Below, piece by piece: positions 42,632-43,167 of a DNA stretch of 43,167 bases. Position 1 is the stretch's first letter. Each line of letters begins with the position of its first letter. A model generated the notes under the pieces. That model was given only the letters and a program-made list of their open reading frames with translations. It was not told the origin of the DNA and made no database searches. The DNA lies in contig JABFXX010000217.1 in the NCBI GenBank assembly GCA_013368795.1, positions 1-43,167 of the forward strand, read 5' to 3'. The translations under genes were made by a program, and so were the position numbers. The DNA is from Kofleriaceae bacterium. GTDB taxonomy: Bacteria; Myxococcota_A; Polyangia; Haliangiales; Haliangiaceae.

Positions 42632-43167
42632 ATGCGCCTCCTCGTCTTAGCGTCCACGTTCGCCATCGCCTGCGGCTCGTCCAAGCCCTCCGAGACCGTG
42701 CCTGCCCCACCGGTCACCGCCGCGCCGACGGAGGAGCATCACGACCACCATCCGCACGAGGGCGCGGACGGCAAGGGGCCGCTCGTCCACCGCTTCGAGA
42801 AGGCCGAGGACTGGGCGCCCGTGTTCGACGAGCCGACGCGCGATTCGTGGCAGCAGCCCGACAAGGTCGTCGCAGCGCTCGCGCTCGCGCCGGGCATGGC
42901 CGTCGCCGACGTCGGCGCGGGCACGGGATACTTCGAGGGCAAGCTCGCGGCGGCGGTCGGCGCGCAGGGCAAGGTGTTTGCGGTCGACGTCGAGCCCGAC
43001 ATGGTTCGCTACCTCACCGAGCGCGCGGCGCGCGAGAACACGCCGAGCGTGACCGCGGTGCTGTCGACGCCCGACGATCCGAAGCTCGCGCCCGCCTCGG
43101 TCGATCGGATCTTGATCGTCGACACGTGGCACCACATTCCGGATCGCGTCGCGTACGGCAAGAAGCT
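42632..43167 (+). CDS. Lipoprotein-type SAM-dependent methyltransferase (3' end outside window)
   Basis: The frame runs off the window at base 43167; at least 178 residues are visible. MRLLVLASTFAIAC (Cys14, lipobox AIAC) is followed by a Pro/Thr linker and a His-rich stretch EEHHDHHPHEG that may bind metal. A class I methyltransferase domain begins at ~residue 85: AVADVGAGTGYFEGKLA (SAM motif I), VFAVDVEPDMVRYL, then ILIVDTWHHIPDR. This is the UbiE/methyltransferase-11 type. An in-frame GTG at 42629 lies directly before the ATG; TATAAC (42616-42621) ends 7 nt before it. It is the second methyltransferase in this window with a lipoprotein signal. Confidence 0.84.
   Translation, partial: MRLLVLASTFAIACGSSKPSETVPAPPVTAAPTEEHHDHHPHEGADGKGPLVHRFEKAEDWAPVFDEPTRDSWQQPDKVVAALALAPGMAVADVGAGTGYFEGKLAAAVGAQGKVFAVDVEPDMVRYLTERAARENTPSVTAVLSTPDDPKLAPASVDRILIVDTWHHIPDRVAYGKK

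Overview
The window is a gene-dense, very GC-rich stretch of bacterial chromosome. It looks like a Myxococcota member, and the closest match I can argue for is the Kofleriaceae/Haliangium side of that phylum. The evidence is three Ser/Thr kinases, two proteins ending in MYXO-CTERM-type tails (Cys motif, hydrophobic helix, Arg run), MopE-like Cys/Asp repeats, a bacterial mevalonate-pathway HMG-CoA synthase, and a very large share of small exported lipoproteins. I see no tRNA, rRNA, CRISPR array, insertion sequence or phage gene. No stretch over 300 bases lacks a gene; the longest gap is 12108-12346. The taxonomic placement is inference from content, not from a marker gene.

Layout. 1-4977: the 3' end of a TfoX-domain gene with a histone-H1-like tail, a lipoprotein, and two tandem, translationally coupled membrane-anchored Ser/Thr kinases of one architecture. 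4978-12751: a cytochrome-like lipoprotein; a mvaS/alpha-beta-hydrolase operon behind a two-palindrome operator region; a lipoprotein-type isoaspartyl methyltransferase divergent from an unknown exported protein; a PPi-type phosphofructokinase; an EEP-family lipoprotein; and a group II truncated haemoglobin. 12850-20283: a third kinase with a membrane C-terminus, a VWA/MopE/MYXO-CTERM surface protein, a duplicated pair of tiny lipoproteins, a CE1-type esterase, two small metal-site proteins, a VWA lipoprotein and two further lipoproteins. 20303-25871: slyX, a short RNB ribonuclease, a PepSY membrane protein, a leftward set (TerB-like, PGPGW membrane protein, HExxH peptidase), and a long RluA-type pseudouridine synthase. 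25909-34973: a double-FHA protein, a DUF4105 membrane protein, an M36 metalloprotease, a coupled pair (beta-propeller lipoprotein, spermidine-synthase-like protein), an outer-membrane-type protein and BolA. 35085-43167: a large lipoprotein, a FecR lipoprotein with a Lys/Val-rich repeat tail and the only clear intrinsic terminator, a GNAT acetyltransferase, a TonB-dependent receptor coupled to a lipoprotein, and the start of a lipoprotein methyltransferase.

Two genome-grammar features run through the window. (1) About eighteen genes on both strands carry a TANNNT hexamer ending 5-9 nt before the start codon. This fits -10 elements of leaderless or near-leaderless transcripts. Only a few genes (15988, 16205, 22007, 36696) have a strong Shine-Dalgarno. 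(2) Six of seven convergent gene pairs have no space between them, and four overlap by exactly 4 nt through interlocked stop codons.

Functionally the region is mostly envelope biology and signalling (kinases, FHA reader, exported proteins and lipoproteins) mixed with housekeeping genes. I do not see one contiguous defence or secretion system. The best candidates for something undescribed are the tandem micro-lipoprotein pair at 15988-16366, the paired membrane kinases, the lipoprotein-anchored SAM methyltransferases, and the promoter layout.
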